Positions 23,038 through 38,000 of a stretch of 64,000 bases of DNA are shown piece after piece. The DNA comes from Asterias amurensis (lineage: Eukaryota > Echinodermata > Asteroidea > Forcipulatida > Asteriidae), in NCBI RefSeq assembly GCF_032118995.1, contig NC_092656.1:23456965-23520964 (forward strand), written 5' to 3'. Both the position numbers and the translations under genes were made by a program. Position 1 is the first letter of the stretch, and each line of letters opens with the position of its first letter. The notes under the pieces are model-generated. The model ran no database searches, was not told where the DNA came from, and was given only the letters and a program-made list of their open reading frames with translations.

Positions 23038-26000
23038 GTAAGCTCCCTCTTCATCTTCCATTTCTAAATTAACTCGCAACCGGCTGAGTTTTAGACTCGT
23101 AGCGTAGAACCATGGTAGAATAAGGTCCTTCCATTTTCAATTTGTTTTCAAAGTTGTCTTTTGTAGTGATGTTTTGTATTGATGTACGTATTGTTTGTAC
23201 GCTGAATTGTATGCAGAATTGAACCTTTAAAAATGGAGGGCGCTCATTCTGCTCTGGCCTTTCCAATTCCATTGCTTCTCTCTCCTTGATTTTATTGGCC
23301 TAACATCCTCCATTCAGTGCCAATTTTTCTTCAGTCATAGGGCCATGTCACACGAGGCAGCTTGCGGGCAACCAGTTCCAGGCAATATCCAAGAAGAAAT
23401 GGCAGTCCCATTTGAATGTTAACATTTTTCTTTGTGGATCGTAAGACAATGTTTTGAAATTTACTCGTGTGCTACCAAAGTGATCCTAGAGCATGCACTG
23501 CAGTTGATTGCCTCGAAGTTGCCTGCAAAGTTGCCTCTTCGTGTGACAAGGCCCCTAGACTTAGACCACGGAGGTAGAATTGCTTCTAAGAGTAAGACTG
23601 AGTTAAAAGTGTGGACATACAGCAGTAATGAGTATCATTATTGAGGATGGTAAAAACATTGGTCAAAGTTTTGGAATAAGTTTGTTCTTATTTGTTGCTA
23701 ATAAAATTAGGCCTGCCTGTGACCTGTGACAGTTGGTGCAAAAAATGGTGCAATTGAATAGTAATAAATAGCCCTAAATCACGCACTCCTTTAGTTTGTA
23801 TACTGTGCAAGCGAAAGGGGAAAAGTTTCTGTATGGTGCCACCACTTTTTCATTCGATATGAAATAATATGGTATCTCATTTACCTCAATGAGATCCCTT
23901 TTTGTAAAAATGAGTGAAAAACAAAAAGTACGGAAAGTTATCTGCGAAAGGAGTCTGTGATTTAGGGCAATGGTGCGTGCAACATGACATGTTAGCATGG
24001 ATCATTGTTCACTTGCTCAATTATTATTTGACATGGTTTATTCATGGAGGTAGGCCTACATGTAGAAACACACTTTGTCTAAGGTTGCATAGAAAAGGAA
24101 CAACAAAGCATGCAAGCTTTATTTGTATAACACCCATACTGCCATACATTGAACTGAAATGATAGATTTGCTTGTCAAGAATACATTTGAAAGTTAGGCA
24201 CATTAAAATAGTTTTCCTGTTTAAATAAAACAATTTTTGGGGTTAAACAAAGAACTGACTAGAGTGGGATTCAAACCAACAGGCCCCCACCCTTGAACAA
24301 GACAAAATAGGGACACTGCCAACATAGGGTTAGATAGCTCAGTTGGTAGAGCACCAGCACGTTAATCCGGATATCATTTAAAAGAATTACCCAGGTGAGT
24401 TTCCCTTGTGTTTTTTTATTGATATTTAAATAAAACATGAACAGCCAAACACCAGTGGGCAGCAGTATAAGTATGTACTTCAATGGATAGAGTTGAGCAA
24501 TTAGGCAGGCTAGCCCCATTTGATTTATAAGCATAAATAGTAATAGTGCCAAGTGCTCTGTCGTCCAGCGGTGGGCTATATGGACTAGGCAGACATGCAT
24601 CATCATTGGTTGCTCTTGACCTTGATTTGCCTGGTTATAAGGGTTTTCCCACAAGGATGATAAAACTTTCAAAAGAGGCAGTTTTTGTTGTTTTTCCTAC
24701 AAAAGTGCAAATTGAGTTCTATCTAGTGGAAAATGTCTTATAAGTTTTATTCATGACACTGGAAGTCATTGAAGCATACCAGAGTCTAATCCTTGGATTA
24801 ACCTGAGGTAATTATAGGCCCACTGCAAATTTATAATTGTCTGTCTTCTCATATATGCATGTATGGCCTCCTCTAAAAACATTCTGCCATGTACAGTTTC
24901 TTTGTGGAATAACAAAACTTACACCACAACAACTACCCAGAAGAACAGCTGTGCAGTTCAGGAACACCTGGTTAATGCGTTGTGTGGTGCAAGGAGAATG
25001 TTTCTTTGTAGGTGAACACAAAAAGAAGTCGGCTGATGTTTTTTTAAATCACCAATAAGCCTCTTTTGATACAAGTTGAAAGGAGTTCTTTTCTGTACAG
25101 TTCCTGTGTGTTGGACTGTTCTGTGTTGATAAATCTGTAAAAAAGAAGTCAAAGCCTACAGTATGTCACAGCATAATTTAGTACGAATTGGAAAACCGTG
25201 ATGCATGGCTGCATTTAAATACTGTACCCTTCTCCATACATGTTTACAACTCGCACCTCAGTAGGCCTATAATACATCTGTTATTAACATGCTCCCTTAA
25301 CACTATATTCAGTGTTCTGCTGGTGAAATGACTTTTGAAAAACACCAGAGGACCAGTCAAATTCTCTCCACATTGCCCAGCAAACCGTGGTGCCCACAAT
25401 AAGGCCTAATTTCAATAGAATTTTATACAGTAATCTGTAAATAAGTGATTGGTCATGCAAGTATCTTGACTTCCCGAAACTAAACTTTACCAAAAGGAAA
25501 GTTTCACCATCAGGGGGGATGTGGTTTAACTTTTAATGTGAATTTATGTGAAAGGCAAGGTTCATCATCCTGGTGGTGGGTGACTGGTTTGATCTCTGGG
25601 GTATTGTTTCAAACCATGATGTGTCAACTTTCATTCAATAGTCAACCACTGCCCAATTTCAAAGTCTAGCTGCTTTCGCACTTGAAAATACAGGTTTAAG
25701 CACCACAACATACATGTACCGTAGTGATTTCAAAGTCTAGCTGCTTCATCACAAAAAAGCTGAGCACAACAATCTAATGCTTACCACAACAAGGTTACCT
25801 GCTAAAATACCATGTCACATGTTATACCATTTGTGACTGGTATCCTGCTTGTTTCAGCTAAGCAGGAAGTTGTTAAGCAATGTTCTGTAAGAGATGTTAA
25901 ATTTGCATCGGGGATAGAGAATATCAATTTTGGTTTTTACCCATACACCGATGTGTGTTAGCACTGTATACTCAGTACTTTCCCGAGTCCTATGAAAAAA

Positions 26001-29000
26001 TATGTTCTGCATATTTTAAGTATTCAATATGTTTCAATATTTTCAATGTTCTGCTTTTATAGCAGCTCTATGAAATTGGGCCAAGATTTAAGGCCAAGTA
26101 AAAAACAAAACAGTTAATTGTCCCCGCCCGCATCCTTTTTTGGGCCCTTTTTAAAAAACTATTTTTTATTTTTCTAGACTGGCCTAGGGACTTTTGTCGA
26201 ATCTAACAAGATCAATGCTCTCGAACATACATGTGTAACCATGTAATCGTCTTTTTAATTTAACAAAATTAGTGAATGCCTACCAGCGAATCTTTTGAGT
26301 GTAATAGTCCGACCCTGTTAACCCGGGTCCTCGTGCAACTTTTAAAAATAAGTTTGTGGTGAGTTCAAACCGAAGAGTTGGTAGTCTGTTTGATTTGAAA
26401 TACTGAAAGGCCATCTTGGAAAATCTAGACGATCAACTGGAATTTTTAAAATTTTGCCTGAACAGCAGGATTGTAAAATATTCTTACTTCTTTTTCCTGA
26501 GCATTCATTCCTGATACTCGGCTATCTTGACAAAAACTCCATTTATGTTCTTTCAATTTGCTGAACTTTCTGTTCCATGTCGGGCAATAATGAAACAATA
26601 CTAAAACAATAAGAAACACTCAATGCATCATTGGGATCAGACAATGTAGAAGGAAAAAATATGTAGTCACCTTGCGTTGTCATTGGTGTTTAGAAGACCA
26701 GCTACACATTTAGTGTCAGTGTACTTTTTGTCTTTTAGTCCGGAATTATGCCATCTGTAACAGATGTTTTAGTATTTTATTGCAACTAGAGTTGTATCCT
26801 GTAAATAAACTTATCTGCACATGCAACGTCTGCTAACTTTCAACTTTAGTAACCACATTATTATCAAGGTCTTTTTACCTTCTGAAAGGGCTTCTTTCGT
26901 TTTGCAAGGGCACTAAGGCATTTTGTCCTTTCTCCTTGGTAAAGGAAACCCTTTGAGGAAGTTGTCAATTTCTACCTGACCGCTTCAAGGGCACAAAGGC
27001 ATAGACCAGGGGGCATGGAGTCAATCGCCTTCATTGCCTTCATGGAGTTTCAGGCATGATTATCCTCTGTTTGTCTTTCATGTTGCCTATAAGAAACTTT
27101 ATTAACAAATAAATGTTGTATTTAAATGTGTTTGAAAAGATTGAGTAGGGTGAAATTCTTAACCTAGTTTTCTAACCCTGGCCTTTGCATGCCCCAGGAT
27201 GCTGACATTAGTTTGTATCCCTGGACTCTTGAACCATCTGATCCCAGTATTCCTGCTTCTGGTTACAAGTGGGTTATCAAACTTTTTATTTGTTTATATC
27301 TCACAGGTTATTAGGTCAATTACCTTTTTAACATTCTTTGGTACTAGTTCCGGTTACGTGCACTTGATTAAAATGCATTTGTCAGATTTTAAGAAAATTT
27401 AGGCAAAAATGATAACTCAGGCATTGAAGTAATCCACAGCACCCACAATTGCGTTGCCCCCTGTGCTTTTGCTGTGGTACTGGTGCCCTCTGCAAGGTTG
27501 CAAACTTACGTTTTCCACATAGAAGGATGCTCCTTACCCGACATGCCAGAGGGAAATTGGTCCCCCCCCCCTTCAAGAGCGAAGTTCAAGGCCCGAGAAA
27601 GGCCCAGGTTGGCTTAGTTTCTTTACCATTTTGCTTGTATTTCAGTGGTACACTTTCAGGAAGTTCAACGCACATTTTCCCTGTAAAATTTAGAGTTGAT
27701 GCTCTAAACGTAATTGTTTCCTTTACTTCAGGTTTGATACTGGGTATTTAATCATGGTACCTAAGAAGATGACAGCAGGGACAACGGAGGTAATCTGCAT
27801 CCAACTGTTAAATATGACGCAGCCAATCACCCTTTCCATTAGCCTCCTAGACGTTGAAGAGGCCATTGCTGCCATACCGCCATACTTCATGGAGTTTCCT
27901 TATGCCTGTCTTGATCTGGAGGTTCGGTTCTAAACTTTACCTTGTTGTTAGTATTGACCCCCTGCACACACGTCACACGCGACGATTGTCCACGCATGTT
28001 GGTGGGCAATATAGGTTTACATGTAAACGCAGCGTCACCTAAAATGCGCCCTTCACTGAATAAAGCACAGTGACATTGCCAACCAATATGGCGCATCCAA
28101 GATTATTCTGATGATGACGTCAGGTGAATTGGGTCAATAAAAACAAATAAGTTATATGATAACGCAGCCCGCCCTTGAATGCCATGGGAACAACAGTGAA
28201 TGCCCCATGATTTTGCTTTGATTTAATATTGAAACAATTGTTGTGCTGTGTACTCAGAGATAATTGTTTAGATCCCTCTGCCTTGAAAACAAAGGTCAAG
28301 GCATGAAGAGGAGAATGTACCTTGAAAATTAATCTCTACTGATTGTTTGATTTTCTATTCTGACAACAAAAATAAAAATTGATTTTTGCTTCAATTGTAT
28401 AATAACATGCTTTATTGCTTTGGTGTGCCAAAAATTTGTCTTTATTATATATTTTTGTGTACCCCAGATGTGGGGCAACAGATCTACGAATCATAGTATT
28501 TGCTTTTGTTTTCCCTATCCCATCTTCAGGTAAATTGTCAAGATTGTATTTTGTATTTAAATGTACTGCAAACAAATTAATTAATAATAATATTAAAAAA
28601 CGTATGTAGGTACCAGTTATTGATGGAGAAACAAAGGCAGTGAAATTTTACGTAGAGGGACGAGCCGAGTATGACACAACTCAAAACTTCAACAACAGCA
28701 AGAACATTTTGATAGCAGGAAACAAGTGGGAAAGTTTCATCCAAACGGACAAGTCAATTTACAAACCGGGCCAAACAGGTAGGTACTGAATTCTGTGCAT
28801 TTTACAACATATGCATTACCATCATCTATGACCTATAGGCTGTTTTTAATTGGCCTGGTGTTGACCATTTGCTTAGAATAATCCAAGTAAGTCAACATGT
28901 TGGCTATAAACAGAACATCTGCTTATCACATGAGATAGATATGTCATCTTTGCATACAATTGCATTTTATGCCATTTGCTATGAGTACAGCGGGTTGTTA

Positions 29001-32000
29001 GTGCAATAAAATTCACAAGATTATCAATTCTATTTTTGTGCTGATTTCTAGAAGGTGGTCTTGACCCTATCATGAGGCTTATTTGATAATTTACAAATAT
29101 TTGAGAGTTGGGAGGAATTGTGGTTGACCATTTGAATTTTTTGGGGGAAGAGTTAATTTTCATCTGACTTTTTCTTCTGCTGCTACATAAAAAGTTACTG
29201 TGACTGGCTTTGGTGTAATTTTCTCGGGCGTTCCTACATGAACTACGGAATATTCCGTGACATTTGCATAGCGTTTTACAGCATGGTAGCGGTAGGTTAA
29301 CAGCGCTGAGCTGTTCCCATTATACTTTAAGTGACCCTGTTAAGTTACTGAGGCTGCGCGGAAGTCTTCCGGGACTTCTTTCGGCCTGTTAGTTTTACGT
29401 CACGGTAAGTCAACAGGGAGGGCGGTTTACCTTGCGTCCCATTGGATTTTGTCATTCTTCAGAAAAGTTGCGATACTTTAACCCCTTAAAGTCCAATGGG
29501 AACTTGGCTTTGGTGTAATACATGTACCTAAATAAATGATTTAAAAGTCAAATCCTCAGTTTGGCCCAACTTTGCTCCTTCTCAAGGCAACACCCTCTCT
29601 CGGGATGTTTGAGTGATTGATTCATGTTCAGAGCGAATGCTGGGAAATAATTCCTCCCATGCAGAGAATTTGATGTGGTTCAAGTAGCAATTAACCCCTT
29701 TCCTGCTGTTCCACTGATGACCAACCAGACCTTCCACACAACTGAACCTAATATTCAGTTAAAAGTTCTCAAGTTATAGAGTTCAAAGGTTTATCAAAGT
29801 AATGGTTTGGTACCAGTGTCTGGAGGGTATTCATGTCTGTGGGTTCTTATTGGATGGCATTGAACAAGTCAACAGGCAATGCAGGAAACAGTTTTGTAAT
29901 ATGAGATTTTTGCTTAAAGGCAAAGTCTACCTTTGTTTTTTGAACTGTTTGATTGATTTATCCTACACATATGTAGATGAACATAATAAAACTAACATCT
30001 GGAAATTTCATTTCAAAAGTTGGTCGCGTAATTTGTGGATATCTCCGAAAATCCGTGGTGGATATGTCCATGCAGGAAGAATAATCCCTCAGGCCTGTAT
30101 GCTTCTGTTATAAAAGGGCAAGGGCACCAAGGCAATGGCTAGGGGGCACGGAGGCAATCGCCTTCGTTGCCTCCGTGAAATATTAGGCCTGATCCCTAAT
30201 AGGAATACACACAATCTGCATTAAGTGTGAGGCGGTAAAGCTTCTCAGATTGTTGTACCATCAAAACTGATAGCTTTTTTACATTCCACATTATTTTGGA
30301 GTGAAATGTTACTCCAAATGCTTTATACTATCAAATGCTGCTGTAGGCTTCTTACCAAAAGTTTTAATAATTTTGAGTGATTAACAAATGTAAACCTTAC
30401 CTTTAAGGAAGACAGACATTGAATCACCTCATATTGGATGGTATGAAACCGGAGTATCATTTCATGTGGTACGACTGGCAGGTGGTTACAAGACAAAATG
30501 TGGTTTCTTATAGTTGGAAAGGATCTTGAAACATAAGGATGTTGATATTGAAATTAATTCACCCCATACCAAGTTTTTTCCAAGAAGTGTACTTGGATTT
30601 GTGTAAATTGGTAGGTTTCTGTCCGTGTGTTTTGCTTGAAACCATGTGATTTGTTTAGATTTATTCCGCCTTATATTGATGTACTTTTATCTTCGTAAAA
30701 ACAAACGATTATTTTCAGAACCACTCCAACCACTCCAACATTGAGAGATAATCATTACTACAAATATATTTGTATTTGTATTCCCACCATGCAAAGTATT
30801 GTTTTGGTTTGTGTTTGTTACCATTTTTGTTTGTTTTCATTTTTGGGATTTTTAAAACACCTGTTCAACTTTGTTATTCCAATATATTTGTTGATTGGTG
30901 TGTCCCTGACATGATGACTCATATTGCATCATGTAATTTAGTAACTTTTTTTAATAAGACCTTGCTTGGAGGTAAAACCTTTACCCTTTCTAGTTTCTGT
31001 TTCTGTTTGAGCAACCTTGTTTACCTCTTGTTTATTTTACAGTGAAGTTTCGCATGATTACTATTGATGAAAACCTCAAGCCGGACCTGTCCAAGGTAAA
31101 GTACTGTATGAGTGGTAGAGTAATGTTCATTGATGTTCTGCATTATCAAATAAAACGGGGGTAGACTGGCTGACGCATGAGGCTAAAGTCATTTTAAAGG
31201 AGTTGAGTGAACTTGCTCTCCTTCACACTCCTTCCACCTTGTTGGAGGAGGGTAACATAAGCACTGGAAAGGAAATTTATCAGTGTCTGTAGGTAAATTA
31301 TGTTTTGTAGGGACATTTCACCTTTAATATTTTCAGTTAAAATCTTGCAATGTCTCTGTGCAACGTGCACCTTGTGTTGACCTATGGAAACAGTATTTCA
31401 CACAAATTTAATTAACTTACAAAAACTAATATACTAGTCTTCAGTCTGTTTACCTTTATTGAATCATTCTGATGTATTAATAGGATGAAATAGGGGTCCA
31501 CATTTTATAATTTGCTGGCGCTGGCCCAAAAAATCATTTGAATTTTTCTGTCCAAAAGTGAACCCAAACAAAGGTCATTGAGAATTATACCTCCATCCAA
31601 AAACATGTAGACTGGTCCCACACCTAGTCTATGCGTTGGTTCTCATGGGTCCTTTCTATGGAGTTCATGCCTCTTACTTTTGAACAATCTTTTTAGTCAC
31701 TCTAGTCAATACTTGTTATATTGCCGCCCGTAAATCGCCAAATGACACCTAACTGTACTTTCAAACAAGCATACTGTTGTAATTCTTCAGGAGTTCTGGA
31801 TATTGACTGTTTGATCATGTAGGAAAAAATTTATTCCTCCATGGTTTGATGTTGACAAGAAATCTTAAACCATAAACAGCAACAGTTATAAGATCTTTGT
31901 AAAGGTGATTATTAAACCTCCCTTCAAATATTGTGTTCGGGAGTGGAGTTTATCTTCCAGGGGCCTGTTTGTTTTTTATTTATTTTCTTGTGCCTTGTTA

Positions 32001-35000
32001 AACCATCTTTCAATAGATTGATTTTACTTATACTTCATATTTAAAGTACAGTCAACCTTGGAACCCCTCCTTATATAAAGAGCACTGTTATGAAGATGTT
32101 CGGTTTATAAAGAGTGTTTATACACTCTTTATAAACCGAACATCTTCATACCAGAATGAAGTCCAGAATCTCATTTCTACTTTGTATTTATATAAACTTT
32201 TTATATGTTGAAATGGGGCACATCTCAAAACTTATTAATACTGTTACTTTTTACAACTCTTGGATTTATGTGGAAATTATGACGAAAAAGTGTAAACTTT
32301 CCCAGAATGACCAACAAAGTATCTTGCCTGGTAGAAAAGCCCAAGAATGTACGTGTACATGTACAAGGTCACACTTATTGTAAACATTGGTCACATGGTC
32401 TCTAAAGAGCTAGTTTTGCCAGTCCCAGCAGTCTCGTTATAACGTGAGTCAACTGTAGAGTCAATTTTGCTCTTGTTTTAGATTTCCAAAATTTGGGTTG
32501 AAGCTCCCAGTGGAACTCGCATGTCTCAGTGGTTAGATGTTGAAACAGAAGAGACTGACGGCCTTGCTGACCTGGAGCTACCTATGACCTCTGACCCAGC
32601 CCTTGGTGAATGGAAGATCAAAGCTGTTCATCAGGGCAAGACTATTGAGCAGAAGTTTACTGTGGATGAATATGGTGAGCTTTTGAGCTTTTCTTTTATG
32701 CATTTAAGACAAGAGTTGTGGTCTGTTGTCTTAATTTTCGAAGCTGTATTTTATTTCCTTCAGCTGTACTTTATTTCCTTCAGCTGTTGGCATACTTTTT
32801 CATGAGGTTGATCTTATTTTTGTTTTAAGGTTATATGTTGATCTTATTTTTGTTTTAAGGTTATATGTTTAAATTGCACAATATTAAAGAAAAAGGGGTT
32901 AAATTATTCAACTTTGTATGCAAAAGTTGTGATTCTGGGAGGAAATGACAATCGTACCAATCAAGATTGCAAAGATTGTAACTCTTATTCAAATGTCATT
33001 CAATAGTCCCAAAAAATGATGCAAAACAAACACTTAAGTGATTAGATAATGTTCAATATGTGTCCAGTATATGACAAATATACGAAACAAACTATAGGTC
33101 ACGGCTTGGTGCTAGGCTTTTTGATTTAAACTGAAACTATTAGCTGTACTTCACGATAGTGTTGTTCATCTTATTGTTTGTATTGATTACATTGTTATGT
33201 TTTGTCTTACAGTTCTGCCCAAGTTTGAGATTGATATTCAAGCACCATCTTATATTCTGATCAATGAGACCAAAATTGACACGAGGATTTGCGCCAAGTA
33301 AGTGTACATCTTTAGTATCTGATCATAGGTGCAGAAAACAACTTCATTCACTCGCTAAAATGAGACTGAAAATAATTGTTACTGAAAGTTTTTTAAACTC
33401 AACAGATTTAGCTTTACAAACGTGTATTTAATCGCAGAGCCATGCCAGATGTGTTTTTTCGTGTATTTTTGAATATTTATCATTTTGCAGCGTATGCTAT
33501 GGGAGTTTATATAGTTGGGTGCACCCATATGCAGTGAGATGTCAATGCTTGTGTTGCTGGGTAATATCATTCTTGCCCTTCTACCTCTCTGTTTGTTCAC
33601 AAGTCAGTTAAAATATTCCAGATAGTCAGTACAAATATGTAGAAACTGATACAACTTGAAGTGCCCTACATGCACATTTACATAGAATCCATGCTGGTTC
33701 AAATCAGCCCAATCAATCTTGAACAACAGGTATAGAAGAATATCAGAGCCTGATCATTATTTGCATTGAGTTCAGTATCTGGTATACTTAAACTGTCATG
33801 TGGGAAAATAGAGCAAGTAAAGTAGCAACAATGATAAGCCAGCTACAGGAATCAGTGGTCAGTTTTTTTAGTTGTGACAGTGCCGAGTCCAATTATCAGA
33901 TTTAGGTATTTACTTTGAAGATAGGTGGTTGTAACCTTTTAGATGAGATAACTTTTTGGATAGAATGTGGAAAGCTTTTGTTCACCTGCTGTGCAGCCAA
34001 CTGATGGGCGTTTGGATCTGCTTATGTAGTACAGTCTTAAACACAATGGACACTATTGGTAATTGTCAAGAGATCAGTCTTCTCACTTGGTGTTAGCCTT
34101 GCTCAAGGCAGTCAAATTATTCACTCCGAAAAAAGACCGCCGCTGTATAAAAACCCACCCGTATTCACTGTGCGTAAAACCCACCCGTATTCACTGTGCG
34201 TAACATCGCACGACACGATGCCCCCGTACACTATCCGCATGCGGAGGCCGTCAGGCCGACAGCCTTGTAGGATCTGTGTTGAAGCCACTGACCTCATTAC
34301 TATAATAAGCGAAGAGTTCCCACGGTCAGCTCATTACCATAATGCCCGCGAAAGACGAGACATGTTTACCTCACACACCACCACCACGGACGCATGATAG
34401 GGTCCAAAGGTCGTGATAAGGGAAGTGCGTGATTGGACGTCAAAATGAATAATTCATTTGCCTCACATCCTGTGTTGTCTGATAGGTCTGACGAACGATA
34501 TACATATTCATGAGCTGCATACTAGCATATCCTCAAGCCCCCCCAATTTCGTCCACTAGTGGAATTTTTTCAATACAACACATTAAAACGGGAAGATACA
34601 TATCCGACAAGGCTGTCGGCCTGACGGCCTCCGCATGCGGTTAGTGGTGTACGAGTGCGATGACTTGTGTGAACAGTATTCGTGCGATGTGACAGTGTGT
34701 ATACGGGTGGGTCATTCGGTGTGATCGCACACACCATGCACAGGGTATACGGCGGGTGGGTTTACAGCTGCGTCTTTTCAGAGCGAATAATGCGACTGCC
34801 TTGAGCAAGGCTAACTTGGTGTATCTCAACATACATGGATGCATAAAATAACAAACCTGTGAAAATTTGAGCTCAATTGGTCATCGAAGTTGGGAGATAA
34901 TAATGAAAGAAAAACACCCTTGTCACATGATGTTGTGTGCTTTCAGATGCTTGATTTCGACACCTCAAATTCTAAACCTTAGGTCTCAAAAGAAATTCAT

Positions 35001-38000
35001 GGAAAATTACTTCTTTCTCAAAAACTACGTCACTTTAGAGGGAGCCGTTTCTCACAATGTTTTATACTATCAACCTCTCCCCATAATGCGTCACCAAGTA
35101 AGGTTTGATGCCAATAAATATTTTGAGTCAAATTCACGTCAAATTCGATTCGCATTTGCATTTGCAGTAAGTATGAACCGGGCTTAACTGAACACCAGCA
35201 TGCTGTATTCCAAATAATGCAAGCATACCGACTATTTGCGAAGTAGTCCACTGGTTTTCTTTAAAATATCACACTGCCTTTAGGTACATAATTATTAAAA
35301 GAAGAAAGTTATTTGAAAGAAAAAGCTTTTTCAATTTGCAACGGCATTGCTTACTGATTCATGCTTGGTTCAACAATTACATTTTTTATGATATATATTT
35401 CCATCTTCAATATTGCCATTTGCAACATTTTTACTTTATACTACGCCAAGCCGAAACAAGCGCACTAAAGATAAACTTTCTTTGTGTTTCTTCTAAGAAA
35501 TTTGAAATCAACCGTGTGTATATTGACAGCTAGAGGATTTACATGAATTTGCTCTTCCTAAACCCAATTATGCATTATCAGGCTGATTCCACACCAGGCT
35601 GATTCCACACCAAGGACACTATCAATGTTATGTAACTTGACCTGGCCTGTAATTTGCAGAAGTGTTGACCTTAGATAACAAGCTTTCATAACCCAGAAAT
35701 CTGACACTGGGCAAATGTTTACAAATAGAAGAGTCCAATGTGTGGCTATTGTTTTTCTCCATTTGATTATTATAAAATAAATATTAAATGTCTTCGCGGA
35801 AATGCGTTTAGGGATTACAGCTGTTTTTCAATTTTCAAAGTCAAAAGCATGAGGGGGGGTTTGTGGAACTTTGGGTGGATAGGGTTAGAAGGGTTTTGTA
35901 ATTTTTAAGTGCAGTTGTTGTCTAGGGTTCGATTTCACAAAAAACTTGAACTTCACAGAGGACACAGAGGCGGTGGCTTTAAGATTTCCAAATGGAAGTG
36001 CCCTTTGCAAAATCAAAGGGGCCTTGCCCTCTAAAAGACCAAATTCCAGGCCTGAGAATCATCTTAACATGAGTGACAATTGTGACATCACAATTTCAAT
36101 TTGCTATTGTTGCACGGCCCAGTTAATTAAGGTGTTTTATTTGTCATGTTTGTTTGTCAGATACACTTATGGACAGCCTGTTAGAGGTTCCTTGAAGGCA
36201 TCCTTCTCTGTCTTGAGTGATGGCTGGAGTGCAAGGCCAAGAGCAACCATAAGATATGATATTGAGGTGAATATTCTATGAGAAAAACGCCCTATGTGAG
36301 AATGGCCCTTGCTAGATTTGAGAAGCTTCTGATATTTTGATTGAGCTGTATAAATGTTCAAACTTAAGCCCAACCGTCTACAATTGCAGGGCTGAATTTC
36401 ATAAAGCCTTCAGGCACAACTTGCTTAACAAAGACAAATTTTGCTAAGCAGAAACTGATAACCAGCTTAAATTCTGTGTAAGGTTACATTCTGTAGCTGT
36501 TTGAGTTGTGTTTATGTAAAGAAAAACCTTCAAATTTGTGCAATAAGGACGGAGACAGAGAGAGATCTTAAAGTTTCATCACAACAAATACTTTATTCTT
36601 CAAAATCTACATACAACTTTTTCAATATAAAAAAAGCACTTTACATTGACAGTAAAGTACATGGAATTATCAAACACTTTATTAGATTAAAGGTGAGTCA
36701 TGTTAATAGGGTCATCAAATTGCCTATTGTTGTCTTGTTTGTTTTCTTGCCAAGTGCTACTTCCTAGGCTTGACCTTTGCTTACAAGTTGTTGAAATGTT
36801 AATCCCTGATACAGGATACTGGGAAAGATGGGTGCCAGGATATCATTGTGGAAGTGTTTCGCCTTGAGTTGAACAGCACTGACTTTGGTCTTTGGAATGG
36901 TAGAATTAGTGCAGCAGTTGTCTTTACGGAGAAGGCAACAGGTTTGTTTAGAAGTTGTTTACCTTCTAGAAGCATCAATACTCATAACTTTTGTTTTCAA
37001 TGTTTCTGGCAGTGACTGCTGAAGGCACCACTGCAGCTTTTTAACACTTCCATGGTGTTACATCAATGGTTCTCATAATGCAAAACCAGTCCGGAAAACC
37101 CCCTAATAATAATAATAATAATAAAAAAAATAATAATAATAATAATAATGATGATGAGCACTTTGAGATGCCCATAGATCAGGTGCTGTATAAAAACTAT
37201 AAACATTATTCATTATTTGAACAAATAATGGTTGATCTATATTTTTTTGTATACAAAATTTAATGTATTTTCTATAGTTTTTATATATATTTATATTTGA
37301 TATGGTATTTGATGTGCAATTTTTATGTCGTTTTTGTCCTGTGCCCTTTTGTGCCTTTGTTATTTTTATTGTCTGGATCGCCTTTAGATAGTGATTATTT
37401 TTGCTTTTTGGTTATCTGCAGGCTTGTTCTCTGTGTAGTTTTTGTTTTTTATTGCCTATTATTTGTATGTACTGTTTGCCTGGAAATAAATAAATAAAAT
37501 AAAATAAATAAATGAAAATGAATAATGAATTGACCATTAACTGCACTAACTGTAGTACTTAGCCAAGAAGTTCTAATGGTTTCTACCCCTAGAAGATTAT
37601 TATCAAGGAGACTTCTCTCAATGCACACCTTAGAGTGATCTATTTATTACACACTGTTTGACTGCAGGTATTGAGCTATCCGAAGAGAAGGAGGTGACCA
37701 AGATATCTCTAGATGCACTCAGTCTGAAGTTCCAAGCACCTTCAACATATAAGCCAGGAGTACCATACCATGGAAAGGTCAGTATACTTTGTCGTCCATT
37801 AAATTTAGGTTGATTGGGAGTATTAATAGAATCTTTGCTTTGTTTACGTTGAAATAATCCATTTAATTTGTGTCATATGAAAGCTTCTCAAATGAACCAA
37901 CATTTGGCTAGGTTGGAACTGCTCTCAGCAGACTGATGACAGTATGCATGCACTCTATTGACCCGTTGCACGCATGTCACATGCGGCGACTGCCACGCCA

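Noticed and set aside
24329..24362. A functional tRNA gene
   Set aside because: Only the 5' part with box A is present; no B box or 3' acceptor strand follows.
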